A stretch of DNA of 64,000 nucleotides. It comes from CBDCCT01 sp965214995 (GTDB taxonomy: Bacteria > Deinococcota > Deinococci > Deinococcales > Trueperaceae). Position 1 is the stretch's first letter. Every line of letters starts with the position of its first letter. The position numbers and the translations under genes are program-made. Of this stretch, positions 25,171 through 33,715 are shown piece by piece. A model generated the notes under the pieces. The model was given only the letters and a program-made list of their open reading frames with translations. It was not told the origin of the DNA and did not search any database. Location of the stretch: the NCBI GenBank assembly GCA_965214995.1, contig CBDCCT010000002.1, positions 1,302,001-1,366,000 of the forward strand. Reading direction: 5' to 3'.

Positions 25171-25485
25171 ATGGAAGATGTTAAGATAACGCGGAACACC
25201 CTAAAGCTGCTTAGCGTCTTTGTCAACAATCCAATAACTGACTTCTATGGGCTCGAGCTTTCCGAATTAACGAGAGTGGCTTACGGCTCTCTTCTCCCCC
25301 TTCTCATTCGCTTGGAGGATGCGGGCTGGTTGGTGGGCGAGTGGGAGAACATTGACCCTGTTAAAGAAGGTAGGCCGAAGCGCAAATATTTCCGCTTAAC
25401 AGAGGATGGGATGACGCGTGCTGGTGAGCTTGTTGATAAAGAAGTGGCTTTCTTGTCTGGGAAGATGCGCCCGGTGACATCGTGA
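25171..25485 (+). CDS. PadR-type winged-helix regulator
   Basis: A 104-residue DNA-binding protein with a PadR-like winged helix: recognition region YGLELSELTRVAYGSLLPLLIRLE and wing GRPKRKYFRLTEDG. Small PadR proteins usually repress the gene that follows and are inactivated by a ligand or partner. Its stop overlaps the start of the membrane protein gene by 4 nt. Lower GC than the neighbours suggests later acquisition, although one CTCGAG is present. Confidence 0.82.
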   Translation: MEDVKITRNTLKLLSVFVNNPITDFYGLELSELTRVAYGSLLPLLIRLEDAGWLVGEWENIDPVKEGRPKRKYFRLTEDGMTRAGELVDKEVAFLSGKMRPVTS

Positions 25486-26201
25486 AGATTCTCAGCGTTA
25501 TTTCACAATGGGCAAGCTGGCTTATAGCATTTCTATTTAGCGCTGCGGCGTCGGGTCTTATTTGGGACGAGATGAGCCATCAACTTGTTAAGCGAGGTTG
25601 GACGCAAAAACTCTGTCACCTGCTAATCAAGGCTGGAGCCAGAGCGATACCGCATGAGCAGCGCAACGAGTACATTAGGCAATCTTTAGGCACTATCGAA
25701 GAATTGCTATCGAATAAAAGGCATTTAGCGGCTGTTAGAATTAGCATTACATTTGCTACGACTTTAGAAGCACAAATGTATATGTTCGCTTATGCCACAT
25801 TGTGGTTAAGTGCATTCACAGGTGCCTCTTCTGTAATAAGTTCTATAGTAAGTACAGTTGATTTACGGGAGTTATCTTTAGCTATCCCTCGTTACAAAGC
25901 TGAAAATGCGGTACTCTCTATGGGAGCTTCTGGAATCTTCATGCTCTGGTACGTTCATCTATTGAAAGGTTCAGTGGCTTTCCCCACTATTCATAAGTTT
26001 TATAAACTTTCTAGATGGCTACTCTCGTTCTTAGGGTTTGGATATGTGTTTTGGCTGATATACGGCGTCACTCACATTCCCGCTTTGTTTGAAGACGGGT
26101 ATATGTATGCTGGCTTTCTTCTTTCGATACTGTCATTTTTAAGTGTCTTTTGGGCTGTGACAACAGCGGCCTGGTTACAGAGCCAATTCAGAAGCTTATA
26201 A
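25482..26201 (+). CDS. Membrane protein co-transcribed with PadR regulator
   Basis: A 239-residue protein with about five hydrophobic helices. A charged cytoplasmic segment near residues 57-80 (EQRNEYIRQSLGTIEELLS) resembles the E-R-x-x-Y-x-E-E-W-L segment of membrane proteins that accompany PadR regulators in Gram-positive and Deinococcus genomes. Function unknown; such proteins may sense membrane stress and control the regulator. The GTG start overlaps the regulator gene's stop (GTGA). Low GC. Confidence 0.65.
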   Translation: MKILSVISQWASWLIAFLFSAAASGLIWDEMSHQLVKRGWTQKLCHLLIKAGARAIPHEQRNEYIRQSLGTIEELLSNKRHLAAVRISITFATTLEAQMYMFAYATLWLSAFTGASSVISSIVSTVDLRELSLAIPRYKAENAVLSMGASGIFMLWYVHLLKGSVAFPTIHKFYKLSRWLLSFLGFGYVFWLIYGVTHIPALFEDGYMYAGFLLSILSFLSVFWAVTTAAWLQSQFRSL

Positions 26202-26221
26202 GCTGTAGAAGCGTATATGTC

Positions 26222-26245
26222 AAGAGCTAAAAAGGCTCTTTCTTG
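26222..26245. terminator. Bidirectional terminator between membrane protein gene and B2 protease gene
   Basis: AAGAGC (26222-26227) pairs with GCTCTT (26235-26240), followed by TTCTT on the plus strand. The minus-strand gene's stop codon lies at the stem-loop junction. Confidence 0.6.
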
Positions 26246-26664
26246 GAATGTAGTAGAGGTGTATAGCGCCTCAAGTCTCGCACGTTGCCGACCACCACGC
26301 GGCCCCCGTGCTCGAGCCAAGCGTGCGCCTCGAGCCCACCCTTATCCCCTTTAGCAACCCCGATTTTAAGGTCGGCGGCGTGACGGTGACGGGTAAACAG
26401 CACCTGCGCGGCCAGCGCCTGCGTGAGGCAGGTTGCGTGAGGCACCCCCTTACTCGCCGCGCGCACGGCCCAGGCGATTTTTCCAACGGGCATTTGAACC
26501 TTTGCATGGGGCAGCGCACGGCTCAGCCGCGTTAAACGCTGCCGCAGGGTCTGAAACGGGACGAGCCACAATCCCAGCCGTACGAGCCAGAGCAGGAAAA
26601 AGGCGTGCAGCAAGAGGGGCCGCTCGCTCCCCGGCAACCGCACAAAGCGGACGAGTTTACGCAC
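26227..26664 (-). CDS. Lasso-type B2 leader peptidase (transglutaminase-like), cluster 1
   Basis: A 145-residue cysteine peptidase of the Transglut_core3 family (lasso peptide biosynthesis B2). In lasso systems it removes the leader of a precursor peptide delivered by a PqqD-like RRE. The conserved Cys is at residue 79 (PHATCLTQAL) and His at 114 (EAHAWLE); the Arg-rich N-terminus ERPLLLHAFFLLWLVRLG is typical. It lies 12 nt downstream of the RRE gene. No lasso cyclase (asparagine-synthetase-like C protein), ABC exporter or precursor gene was found beside it. Confidence 0.85.
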   Translation of the reverse strand: MRKLVRFVRLPGSERPLLLHAFFLLWLVRLGLWLVPFQTLRQRLTRLSRALPHAKVQMPVGKIAWAVRAASKGVPHATCLTQALAAQVLFTRHRHAADLKIGVAKGDKGGLEAHAWLEHGGRVVVGNVRDLRRYTPLLHSKKEPF

Positions 26665-26676
26665 CCCTCACCCCGT

Positions 26677-26979
26677 TCACGCCTTAACCTCGACCACGCC
26701 CGCCGCCTCGAGAGATACAAGGAGTTCCCGCAGGTCCGCCTCACAGCGTTCGGGGGTTACGTCGTAGGTGTTGAGGAGAGTTTCTTTAATCGCGCCGACG
26801 GTCCTCGGCTCCTGAATCATCTTCCAGACGGTTGCCCCCACCGCGTCGAGGCTATAGTATTTGCCCGACTCGAGGTTGAGAATCACCACCTCCCCCGAAA
26901 GCTCGGACGACATCTGCTCGGGCGCGGCAACGACAACGGACGCGTCTGATAGTTTCTGCTGAGTTTCTTCCTTGGGCAT
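26677..26979 (-). CDS. PqqD-family RRE protein, cluster 1
   Basis: A 100-residue peptide-recognition protein. The wing-helix signature of PqqD/RRE proteins is present: EVVILNLESGKYYSLDAVGATVWKMI near residues 30-55, followed by helices with a YDV segment. RREs bind the leader of a ribosomally made peptide and present it to the processing enzyme. An AAAGGGG lies 6 nt before the ATG. The operon consists only of this gene and the B2 gene. A second such pair is at 50.6-51.3 kb. Confidence 0.85.
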   Translation of the reverse strand: MPKEETQQKLSDASVVVAAPEQMSSELSGEVVILNLESGKYYSLDAVGATVWKMIQEPRTVGAIKETLLNTYDVTPERCEADLRELLVSLEAAGVVEVKA

Positions 26980-27053
26980 AGTTACCCCTTTACTAAAGTA
27001 GTCACATTTTACTCGCCGGAAGTTGCCTCGAGGCAGGGGCTGTCACAAAAACG

Positions 27054-27722
27054 CTAAACAAAGGTAGCAAGCTGCGAGAGCGTCTTTTTAGTAATTCTCG
27101 GCACCTGCGCGCCGTCAGCCGGATAGCCCACCACCAAGAGCACGAAGGGCCGCTCATTGGGCGGGCGGTTCAGGATAGTGTTGAGAAATCCCATCGGGCT
27201 CGGCGTGTGGGTCAAGCAGGCCAGCCCGGCGTGGTGGAGCGCGGTCACGAGCAGGCCCGTGGCGATGCCGACGGATTCGGTCGCGTAATAGTGCTTGACT
27301 TTGCGCCCGTCCTCCCTTAGCCCGTAGGTCTGGGCGAACACGGCGATGAGGTAGGGCGCGGTTTCAAGAAAGGGCTTGTTCGCGTCCGTGCCCAGGGGGG
27401 CGAGGGCCTCGAGCCAATCATCGGGCGCGCGACCCCCATAAAAAGCCTTTTCCTCAGCCTCCGCCGCCTTGCGAATTTCCGCTTTGACCGCAGGGTCTGA
27501 GACCACCACGAAGTGCCAGGGTTGCAGGTTCGCGCCGTTGGGCGCGGTGCCCGCGGTGAGGAGGCAGTGCTCGAGCACCTCCCGCGGGGGCACCGTGACG
27601 CTAAAGTCGCGCACTGAACGCCGACGTTTCATCTTTTCGTAAAATTCGTAAGCCCGCGCCCTCATCTCGTCGGGTGGGTAGAGGTGGGGCTCGAGCCTCA
27701 CAAACTCGGAGGTGTCGGCCAT
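27054..27722 (-). CDS. Nitroreductase family flavoprotein
   Basis: A 222-residue FMN-dependent oxidoreductase. The N-terminal RRSVRDFS motif binds FMN phosphate; TAPNGANLQPWHFVVV and the C-terminal LLVVGYPADGA are typical. The arrangement, including a lid region between residues 90 and 120, is closest to the iodotyrosine-deiodinase/BluB-like branch, but the natural substrate is unknown. The promoter is leaderless: TATAGT, 5 nt, ATG. Divergent from the GCS2-type ligase gene. Confidence 0.85.
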   Translation of the reverse strand: MADTSEFVRLEPHLYPPDEMRARAYEFYEKMKRRRSVRDFSVTVPPREVLEHCLLTAGTAPNGANLQPWHFVVVSDPAVKAEIRKAAEAEEKAFYGGRAPDDWLEALAPLGTDANKPFLETAPYLIAVFAQTYGLREDGRKVKHYYATESVGIATGLLVTALHHAGLACLTHTPSPMGFLNTILNRPPNERPFVLLVVGYPADGAQVPRITKKTLSQLATFV

Positions 27723-27727
27723 GCGTT

Positions 27728-27733
27728 ACTATA
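27728..27733 (-). promoter_or_regulatory. -10 box TATAGT of nitroreductase gene, leaderless layout
   Basis: On the minus strand TATAGT is followed by 5 nt and the ATG at 27722. Confidence 0.6.
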
Positions 27734-27793
27734 GCGTTTTCTTTCCCGCACGCTTCTAGGATAAGATGGTTCATTCACGATAGGGAGGCAGCC

Positions 27794-28912
27794 ATGAGCG
27801 TAAAACGCCCCTCATTAACGGTAGGCATCGAAGAGGAATATCAAATCATCGACCCCGAGACGCGGGAACTCAAAAGCTACATCACCCGCTTTCTGGAAGG
27901 CAACCGCAGCACCTTGCGGCAGCTCGACCTCAAGCCCGAGCTGCACCAGAGCATCGTCGAGGTGGGCACCACCCCGTGCGAGAGCGTGCAGGAGGCGAGG
28001 GACGAACTCATCGACCTGCGCTGTAAGGTGAACGGCTTGGCGGAGGAGGGCGGGGCGCGCATCGCGGCGGCGGGGACGCATCCTTTTTCGAGCTGGCAGA
28101 GCCAGGACATCACCCCCTTCGAGCGCTACGAGGGCATCTTGGAGGACATGCAGGACTTGGCGCGCAAACTCCTCATTTTCGGGATGCACGTCCACATCGG
28201 GATTGAGGACCCCGAGTTCGCGGTGGACGCGATGAACACGGTGCGCTACATGGCCCCGCACGTGCTCGCGCTCTCCGCCTCGTCGCCCTTCTGGGAAGGG
28301 CGCGACACCGGCCTCCAGAGCTACCGCAGCGCGCATTTCAAGCACTTCCCGCGCACGGGACTGCCTATCGAGTTTACTTCGCACGCGGACTACCTCAACC
28401 TCATCGACACGCTCGTCCAGACGGGCTGCATCCCCAACGCCTCCAAGCTCTACTGGGACGTGCGCCCGCACCATACCTATCCGACGCTCGAGTTCCGCAT
28501 CTGCGACCTCTGCACGAGCGTGGACGACGCAGTCTGCTGCGCCGCGATCTTTCAGGCGCTCATTTTGAAACATTACAAGATGCGCAAGGACAATATTACC
28601 TTTCGCCGCTACCCGCTGCCCATGATTGAAGAGAATAAGTGGCGCGCGGTGCGCTACGGGATTCACGGCAAATTTATCGACTTCGGCAGGCGCGAGGAGC
28701 TGCCTGCCAAGAGACTTTTAGAAGAACTCGTCGAGTTTGTAGACGATGTGTTAGACGACTTGGGTACGCGCAAGGAGGTCGAGCACGTGTTTACCATCTT
28801 GGAAAGAGGCACCAGCGCCGACCGGCAGTTGGCTATTTTTGAGGAAACGGGCGACCTCAAAAAGGTGGTGGACTGGCTCGTCGAGGAGTCGATGCAGGGG
28901 TGCGAGCTTTGA
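27794..28912 (+). CDS. Carboxylate-amine ligase, glutamate-cysteine ligase type 2 (YbdK-like)
   Basis: A 372-residue ATP-grasp-like ligase of the GCS2 family, which forms gamma-glutamyl amide bonds; YbdK of E. coli has weak gamma-glutamylcysteine ligase activity. LTVGIEEEYQIIDPET at the N-terminus, GMHVHIG near residue 133 and WDVRPHHTYPTLEFRICD near residue 220 are characteristic. The ATG at 27794 has a GGGAGG 5 nt upstream; the longer frame from 27674 lacks homology. No glutathione synthetase gene is near, so the product may be a different thiol or amide. Confidence 0.88.
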   Translation: MSVKRPSLTVGIEEEYQIIDPETRELKSYITRFLEGNRSTLRQLDLKPELHQSIVEVGTTPCESVQEARDELIDLRCKVNGLAEEGGARIAAAGTHPFSSWQSQDITPFERYEGILEDMQDLARKLLIFGMHVHIGIEDPEFAVDAMNTVRYMAPHVLALSASSPFWEGRDTGLQSYRSAHFKHFPRTGLPIEFTSHADYLNLIDTLVQTGCIPNASKLYWDVRPHHTYPTLEFRICDLCTSVDDAVCCAAIFQALILKHYKMRKDNITFRRYPLPMIEENKWRAVRYGIHGKFIDFGRREELPAKRLLEELVEFVDDVLDDLGTRKEVEHVFTILERGTSADRQLAIFEETGDLKKVVDWLVEESMQGCEL

Positions 28913-29069
28913 GCGTTGTGCAGTTCGTACTGGGTTCTATTGAATGACAAGACGCATCCGGCTCAAAACCGATTCCTCAGCATAGTTCTCACTTCGCTCA
29001 GATAAATTCCCCCTGAAAGAAACTTGAATTTGTTCCCTCCTTGTTAAGGGGGGCTAGGGGGGATCACCC

Positions 29070-30605
29070 TCAATCCGCCCGCACCGTCCTCTCCCGCGCC
29101 CAATCCCTAAGCGCCTGAACCTTCTCGTGCATCGTCTGCGACAGGGGCCGCGTCAACTTCACCTCGTCCAACAAAAGGGCGTCGGTGAGGTCTCCCCCGT
29201 TAGTAAAAGCCGTGTAGAGCCCCGACACGATGACGCCCTCGATTTCCGCGCCGCTAAAGCCAGCCGTCGCGGCGACCAGGCGGGGCAAATCGAACGTTTC
29301 GGGCGCGCGCTTGCGCCTCTTCAGGTGAATCTTGAAGACAGCCTCTCTCGCCGTTTCGTTGGGCAAATCGACAAAAAAGAGTTCGTCAAAGCGCCCCTTG
29401 CGCACCAGCTCGGGCGGCAGCGTGTGGGCGTTGTTGGCCGTGGCGACGACGAACACGTCGCCACGGCGCTCCTGGAGCCAGGTGAGAAAACCGCCCAGCA
29501 CGCGGCTCGAGACGCCCCCGTCAGCCTCGCCCGCCGCTCCGGGAGAGGAGAAGGCCTTTTCGATTTCGTCAATCCACAGCACGACCGGGGCCATCTTTTC
29601 GGCCACCGCCACCGCCCGCGCGAAGTTGCGCTCGCTCTCGCCGATGTATTTGTTGTAGAGCCTCGAGGGGTCCATCTTGAGCAGCGGCAGGCCCCAGTCG
29701 CTAGCGACCGCCTTGGCGCAGAGGCTTTTCCCGCAGCCCTGGACGCCTAAGAGCAAGATGCCCTTGGGAAAGGGCAGCCCGAACGCGGCGGCCCGTCCGG
29801 GCTCTCTGATAATGGCGCGGCGCTTTTCCAACCAGCTTTTGAGCCCGCTCAGCCCGGCTAGCTCGGTCATGGTCGCTTCGGCGGGGTAGTACTCGAGCAG
29901 CCCCTCACGCTCAATGATGGCCCTTTTGCCTTCCGCCACCCGGCGGATATCGGCGGGTGAGAGCATGTTGTCCTCGACCATCGCCTTGGTGAGGATCTTC
30001 TCGGCCTCCAAAAGCGTGAGGCCTTTGAGGTTATTCACCAGCCGGTCCAGCTCCTCGCGGGTCAAGTGAACCTCGACGTGCATCCGCGTTTTGAGGTCGC
30101 GGTAGATCTGTTTGATGAGGTCGCGGTACTCGCCCTCGAGGGGCGGCGGCAGCGTAAGGGTGGCGCTCATCGCCCTCAACGTCTCCGGGACGTTGCACGC
30201 GCCGCCCAAGATAATAACTGCGCCGTCACCTTTCGTATACTGCTCCGCCGCGTCCCCCAGTTTGGCCGCGAGCACCCGGTCCTCTAAATCGTGTCCCAAA
30301 CCCACAAAGCAGTAGAGAGCGCGGCGCTGCCACCTCTCTATCTCGGCGAGCGCCTTGACGGGCTCCAGCGTGTCAAGAGAGGCCGCAAGCTCAAAAGACT
30401 CGCGCAGCCCCTTCGTCCGCGTCCAGGTGTAGAGGGGGAGCTTCATGCGGTCGGCGAGGTGCTCTAACAGACCCTCGGCGCGCTCCCTCTCGTCGGTCTG
30501 CAAAAAGATGAGCGGGTAACGGGAGCGTAACAGGAGTTCTAGATCGCTCAGAAAAGCGTCGGCTGCGGGGGGTGTACCAAAGGCGGGAGGGCGCGCTTGC
30601 GTCAC
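29070..30605 (-). CDS. AAA+ ATPase (Ycf46/FtsH-like module)
   Basis: A 511-residue protein with an N-terminal domain of about 250 residues resembling a degenerate ATPase fold and a C-terminal AAA+ domain. Walker A is GVQGCGKS (about residues 285-292), Walker B LWIDEIE (about 345), then TANNAHTLPPELVRKGRFDE with the arginine finger region. This is the Ycf46-type architecture, of unknown cellular role but linked to photosynthesis or stress in cyanobacteria. I start at GTG 30605 because TATGCT precedes it by 6 nt, a leaderless layout; an upstream ATG at 30653 would add 16 basic residues. Confidence 0.82.
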   Translation of the reverse strand: MTQARPPAFGTPPAADAFLSDLELLLRSRYPLIFLQTDERERAEGLLEHLADRMKLPLYTWTRTKGLRESFELAASLDTLEPVKALAEIERWQRRALYCFVGLGHDLEDRVLAAKLGDAAEQYTKGDGAVIILGGACNVPETLRAMSATLTLPPPLEGEYRDLIKQIYRDLKTRMHVEVHLTREELDRLVNNLKGLTLLEAEKILTKAMVEDNMLSPADIRRVAEGKRAIIEREGLLEYYPAEATMTELAGLSGLKSWLEKRRAIIREPGRAAAFGLPFPKGILLLGVQGCGKSLCAKAVASDWGLPLLKMDPSRLYNKYIGESERNFARAVAVAEKMAPVVLWIDEIEKAFSSPGAAGEADGGVSSRVLGGFLTWLQERRGDVFVVATANNAHTLPPELVRKGRFDELFFVDLPNETAREAVFKIHLKRRKRAPETFDLPRLVAATAGFSGAEIEGVIVSGLYTAFTNGGDLTDALLLDEVKLTRPLSQTMHEKVQALRDWARERTVRAD

Positions 30606-30611
30606 GTTGTC

Positions 30612-30617
30612 AGCATA
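30612..30617 (-). promoter_or_regulatory. -10 box TATGCT of AAA+ ATPase gene, leaderless layout
   Basis: On the minus strand TATGCT is followed by 6 nt and the GTG at 30605. Confidence 0.5.
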
Positions 30618-30663
30618 GACGCCGCGCCCGCGCGGGCGTGAGAACTGCTTCATACAGCAGGAA

Positions 30664-30790
30664 CACCCTGGTTTGAGTTAAAGTCAGTTTATATTCTGCC
30701 GTCGCTAGGCAGCGGACTGCGTAACTAAGACGCAGTTACGGTGATGATATTTGCGTTGAACAAGCTCAACATTTTTGAAAACCGCTACAG
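30664..30790 (+). repeat. Dispersed ~110-bp repeat, copy 4 (divergent)
   Basis: Begins CTGGTTTGAGTTAAAG like copy 3 (CTGGTTTGAGGGAGAT) and ends TTTTTGAAAACCGCTACAG, aligning with the end of copy 3. The middle has an extra hairpin, ACTGCGT with ACGCAGT. Identity is lower than between copies 2 and 3. Confidence 0.5.
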
Positions 30791-30890
30791 TCGTTTTTGA
30801 GGGGCTCGAGCCCGTTCGAGAAGACTTTACAAATCTCCACAGAACCCGCCCAATGCGAACTTTCCCCCTCCAGCGCCCCAAAACTCCCGC

Positions 30891-30896
30891 TATACT
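30891..30896 (+). promoter_or_regulatory. -10 box TATACT of mglB, leaderless layout
   Basis: TATACT is followed by 6 nt and the ATG at 30903. Confidence 0.65.
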
Positions 30897-30902
30897 CGCG
30901 GC

Positions 30903-31460
30903 ATGTTAGAACCGTCGCTCGAGCTCTACGGCGAAACCTACGACCAGGTGGACGTGATCTTAAGCGACCTGCTCGTCAAAAGTCGCGCGCGTTACGCCAT
31001 GATCATCGACCTTAAAGGTTTCGTGCTCATGCATAGCCGCGCTCTCTGGGCGCCCAAGCCGCCCTCGCTCGACTCGCTCGCCACGCTCGTGGCGTCCAAC
31101 TACTCGGCAAACGCGGCCATCGCCAAGCTTTTGGGCGAGCCCGGCTTCCGGGAGACGGTGCAGCAGGGCGAGGAGATGGGCACTTATCTAGAAGAACTCG
31201 GCGACGAGGCCCTGTTGGTGACCATTTTCGACTCGTCGGCGGCGCTGGGCAAGGTCAAGCTTTTGACCAAACGCGCGGTCGAAGAGATTCGCAAGGCGAT
31301 AAGCTCGAGCACCGCTGAGGCCCCCACCCTGACCTTTGACGCCTCCTGGAGCGACTCCACCGGGGCGCTATTCGACGGCCTCTTCGCGGGCGACCTTGAC
31401 GACTTTTCCAACGACCTCGAGGTCGATATCCCCAGCGACGTATTAGGTGGCGACAAATGA
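30903..31460 (+). CDS. mglB: MglB-like roadblock/LC7 protein
   Basis: A 185-residue protein with a roadblock/LC7 domain in its first 140 residues (MIIDLKGFVLMH, then LVASNYSANAAIAKLLGE and LLVTIFDSSAALGKVKLLTKRA). MglB is the GTPase-activating partner of MglA; the two set polarity of motility machines such as type IV pili. The C-terminal 45 residues are acidic and probably disordered. The stop overlaps the mglA start by 4 nt. Confidence 0.87.
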   Translation: MLEPSLELYGETYDQVDVILSDLLVKSRARYAMIIDLKGFVLMHSRALWAPKPPSLDSLATLVASNYSANAAIAKLLGEPGFRETVQQGEEMGTYLEELGDEALLVTIFDSSAALGKVKLLTKRAVEEIRKAISSSTAEAPTLTFDASWSDSTGALFDGLFAGDLDDFSNDLEVDIPSDVLGGDK

Positions 31461-32047
31461 GCACGATCAACTTTTCCGCCCGCGAGATCAACTTCAAAAT
31501 TGTCTACTACGGCCCCGGCATGTCGGGCAAAACGACTAATCTCAAGAAAATTTACGAGCGCGTCCCCGCGAACTCCAAAGGCGAGATGGTGAGCCTGGCA
31601 ACCGAGGACGAGCGCACGCTATTCTTCGACTTTTTGCCCCTCGATTTGGGCCAGGTCAACGGCTTCAAAACCCGCTTCCACCTCTACACGGTGCCGGGGC
31701 AGGTGTTCTACAACTCGTCGCGCAAACTTATCCTCCGCGGCGTGGACGGCGTCGTCTTCATCGCCGACTCCGCGCCCAACCGCCTGCGCGCGAACGCCGA
31801 ATCGCTGCGCAACCTTCGCGAAAATCTGAAAGAATATAACCTCACCTTGGGCGACGTGCCCTATGTAATTCAAATCAACAAGCGCGATCTGCCCGACGCC
31901 GTGCCCGCCGAGATGATCAAAAAGATTCTTGACCCCACGGGCAAGGTGCAGTTTTACGAGGGCGTGGCCGCCAAGTTTCAGGGCGTGTTCGAGCCCCTGC
32001 GGGGGGTGTCGAAGCTGGTGCTCGAGAAGCTCGCCCAAACGACCTAA
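31457..32047 (+). CDS. mglA: MglA small Ras-like GTPase
   Basis: A 196-residue GTPase that switches between GDP and GTP states to define the leading cell pole. G1 is GPGMSGKT (residues 19-26), the switch II region has TVPGQ in place of the usual DTAGQ, as in bona fide MglA, and NKRD is the G4 motif. The length and the absence of a membrane anchor agree with the family. It is translationally coupled to mglB. No pilus genes are seen in the window. Confidence 0.95.
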   Translation: MSTINFSAREINFKIVYYGPGMSGKTTNLKKIYERVPANSKGEMVSLATEDERTLFFDFLPLDLGQVNGFKTRFHLYTVPGQVFYNSSRKLILRGVDGVVFIADSAPNRLRANAESLRNLRENLKEYNLTLGDVPYVIQINKRDLPDAVPAEMIKKILDPTGKVQFYEGVAAKFQGVFEPLRGVSKLVLEKLAQTT

Positions 32048-32085
32048 GCGACAACGTAAAGGCCGCCCCTCGTTGCCGCGTCAAA

Positions 32086-32529
32086 CTATTGCTTAGCGAG
32101 CTCTACCGAAATCACGACGGTTTGAGAGGTCCCGTCGGCGCAGGCGAGAGCTTGCGCTTCGGTCAGCGAGCCTGTGAGCCTCGAGCCCTCGAGTTGCAAA
32201 TTTACGTCAAGAACGGACGAACCGCCTGAGCCGACGTTGTTAGGATAAGTGACTGTGCCGTCAACGCCGCCGGAGGCGGTAACCTCACCCTCAAAGGTGC
32301 CTGAGAGCCGCCCGCCGCCGCTTTTGTTTTGGATGGTTGAGGTTCCCGTTAGAGCGTCGTCCGTTCGGGTGAAGGTAAAAGAAACGGCAAACGTGGTGGG
32401 GAGGGCGCAGATGACCGAGTAGGCAGTCTCATCACGCCACGTCCCTTGAAGGCTAAAGGCCTCCGGATTTCCGCCACACCCCCCCAAAAGCGCGACCAAG
32501 GGAAGGAGAACGAACGACAATCCTTTCAT
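32086..32529 (-). CDS. Putative lipoprotein, unknown function
   Basis: A 147-residue secreted protein with a lipoprotein signal: LLPLVALLGGC, with Cys near residue 18 as the lipidated residue. The mature part is Thr/Ser/Gly rich and looks like one small beta-barrel, with W-R-D-E and G-T-x-T patterns resembling lipocalin-like or DUF-type calycins. Two further cysteines (SVICALP and ALACADG) may form a disulfide. A GGAGG lies 6 nt before the ATG. Divergent from gcvT. Confidence 0.65.
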   Translation of the reverse strand: MKGLSFVLLPLVALLGGCGGNPEAFSLQGTWRDETAYSVICALPTTFAVSFTFTRTDDALTGTSTIQNKSGGGRLSGTFEGEVTASGGVDGTVTYPNNVGSGGSSVLDVNLQLEGSRLTGSLTEAQALACADGTSQTVVISVELAKQ

Positions 32530-32633
32530 GTTGCACCTCCGAACGTTCTCATTCTAGGGGAAGCGCGGCGGCGCTGCAAGCTTGTTGGACTCGAGCGCTC
32601 TCCCCCATTTTCCCATGTTATCGTCAGAGAACG

Positions 32634-33686
32634 ATGAAACGAACGCCTCTTTACCCCGCGCACCTTGAGCACGGCGCGCGGATGGTGGACTTCGCGGGCT
32701 GGGAGATGCCCATTCAATATGAGGGCATCGCGTCCGAACACCTCGCGGTGCGCCGCGGCGCGGGCCTTTTCGACGTGAGCCATATGGGCGAGGTGCGCGT
32801 GACGGGGGGCGGGGCCGTGGATTTTTTGCGCTTCGCCACCCTCAACGACCCCGCCAAACTCACGCCCGGACGGGGTCAATACTCGATGCTGCCCAACGAC
32901 CGGGGCGGGCTTATTGACGACCTTTACATTTACTGCGAAGGCGAAGGAGATTACCTCGTGGTGTGCAACGCCGCCAACACGCCGCAGGTGGTGCCGCATT
33001 TACAGGAGTTGGCTAAAGATTACGATGCGCGAGTGGTGGATGCGTCGGATGACTGGGCGCTCCTAGCTTTACAGGGTCCGCAGGCGGAGGGGCTGCTCGA
33101 GCCTTTAGTTAGTGCAAATTTGGGTGCGCTCAAGAAGAACCGGATGCTCGAGACCACGCTTCAATCCGCCCCTGTAAAAGTCGCCCGCACGGGCTACACG
33201 GGCGAGGACGGCTTTGAAATCTTCTGCTCCCCCGACGACGCACTGGGGGTGTGGGAGAGGCTGACAACGGCGGGCGCGGTTCCCTGCGGTTTGGGCGCGC
33301 GCGACACGTTGCGGCTCGAGGCGGGTTTCCCCCTCTACGGTCATGAATTTACCGGGGAGACAAACCCGCGGTGCTCGAGCTACGCCTGGGTGGTCAAGGA
33401 CAAACCTTTTTACGGGCGTGACGCGCTCTGGGACGGGGCATGTGAAAGAAAGCTGGTGGGGCTCGAGCTAGCGCAAGGTATCGCGCGTGAAGGCTACGAT
33501 CTCTTCTCTAGTGGGAACCTCGTCGGCAAGGTTACATCCGGGACCGTTTCGCCGCTCACCAAAAAGAGCATTGCGATGGGCTGGGTGGACGCTCAGCACG
33601 CGGAAACGGGAACGGCTCTCACGGTCGAAATCCGCGGGAAGCACATCCCGGCGACTGTCGCAGACCCTCCCTTCTACACGCCCTAA
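32634..33686 (+). CDS. gcvT: Glycine cleavage system T protein (aminomethyltransferase)
   Basis: A 350-residue tetrahydrofolate-dependent aminomethyltransferase that releases ammonia from the H-protein-bound aminomethyl group and forms methylene-THF. FDVSHMGEVRVTG near the N-terminus, LALQGPQAEGLL, KVARTGYTGEDGFEI and CGLGARDTLRLEAGFPLYGHE are typical. First gene of gcvT-gcvH-gcvPA-gcvPB. The short upstream region leaves no room for a glycine riboswitch and I see none. Confidence 0.96.
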   Translation: MKRTPLYPAHLEHGARMVDFAGWEMPIQYEGIASEHLAVRRGAGLFDVSHMGEVRVTGGGAVDFLRFATLNDPAKLTPGRGQYSMLPNDRGGLIDDLYIYCEGEGDYLVVCNAANTPQVVPHLQELAKDYDARVVDASDDWALLALQGPQAEGLLEPLVSANLGALKKNRMLETTLQSAPVKVARTGYTGEDGFEIFCSPDDALGVWERLTTAGAVPCGLGARDTLRLEAGFPLYGHEFTGETNPRCSSYAWVVKDKPFYGRDALWDGACERKLVGLELAQGIAREGYDLFSSGNLVGKVTSGTVSPLTKKSIAMGWVDAQHAETGTALTVEIRGKHIPATVADPPFYTP

Positions 33687-33715
33687 ATCGCCTATGCTGG
33701 GGAAAGGAGACATCA

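Noticed and set aside
28913..29069. Fifth copy of the dispersed repeat near GCATCCGGCTCAAAACCG
   Set aside because: Only two short words match and the order and spacing of the family are not kept.
32530..32633. Glycine riboswitch before the gcv operon
   Set aside because: Only about 100 nt separate gcvT from the divergent lipoprotein gene, too little for the aptamer, and no conserved core motif is visible.
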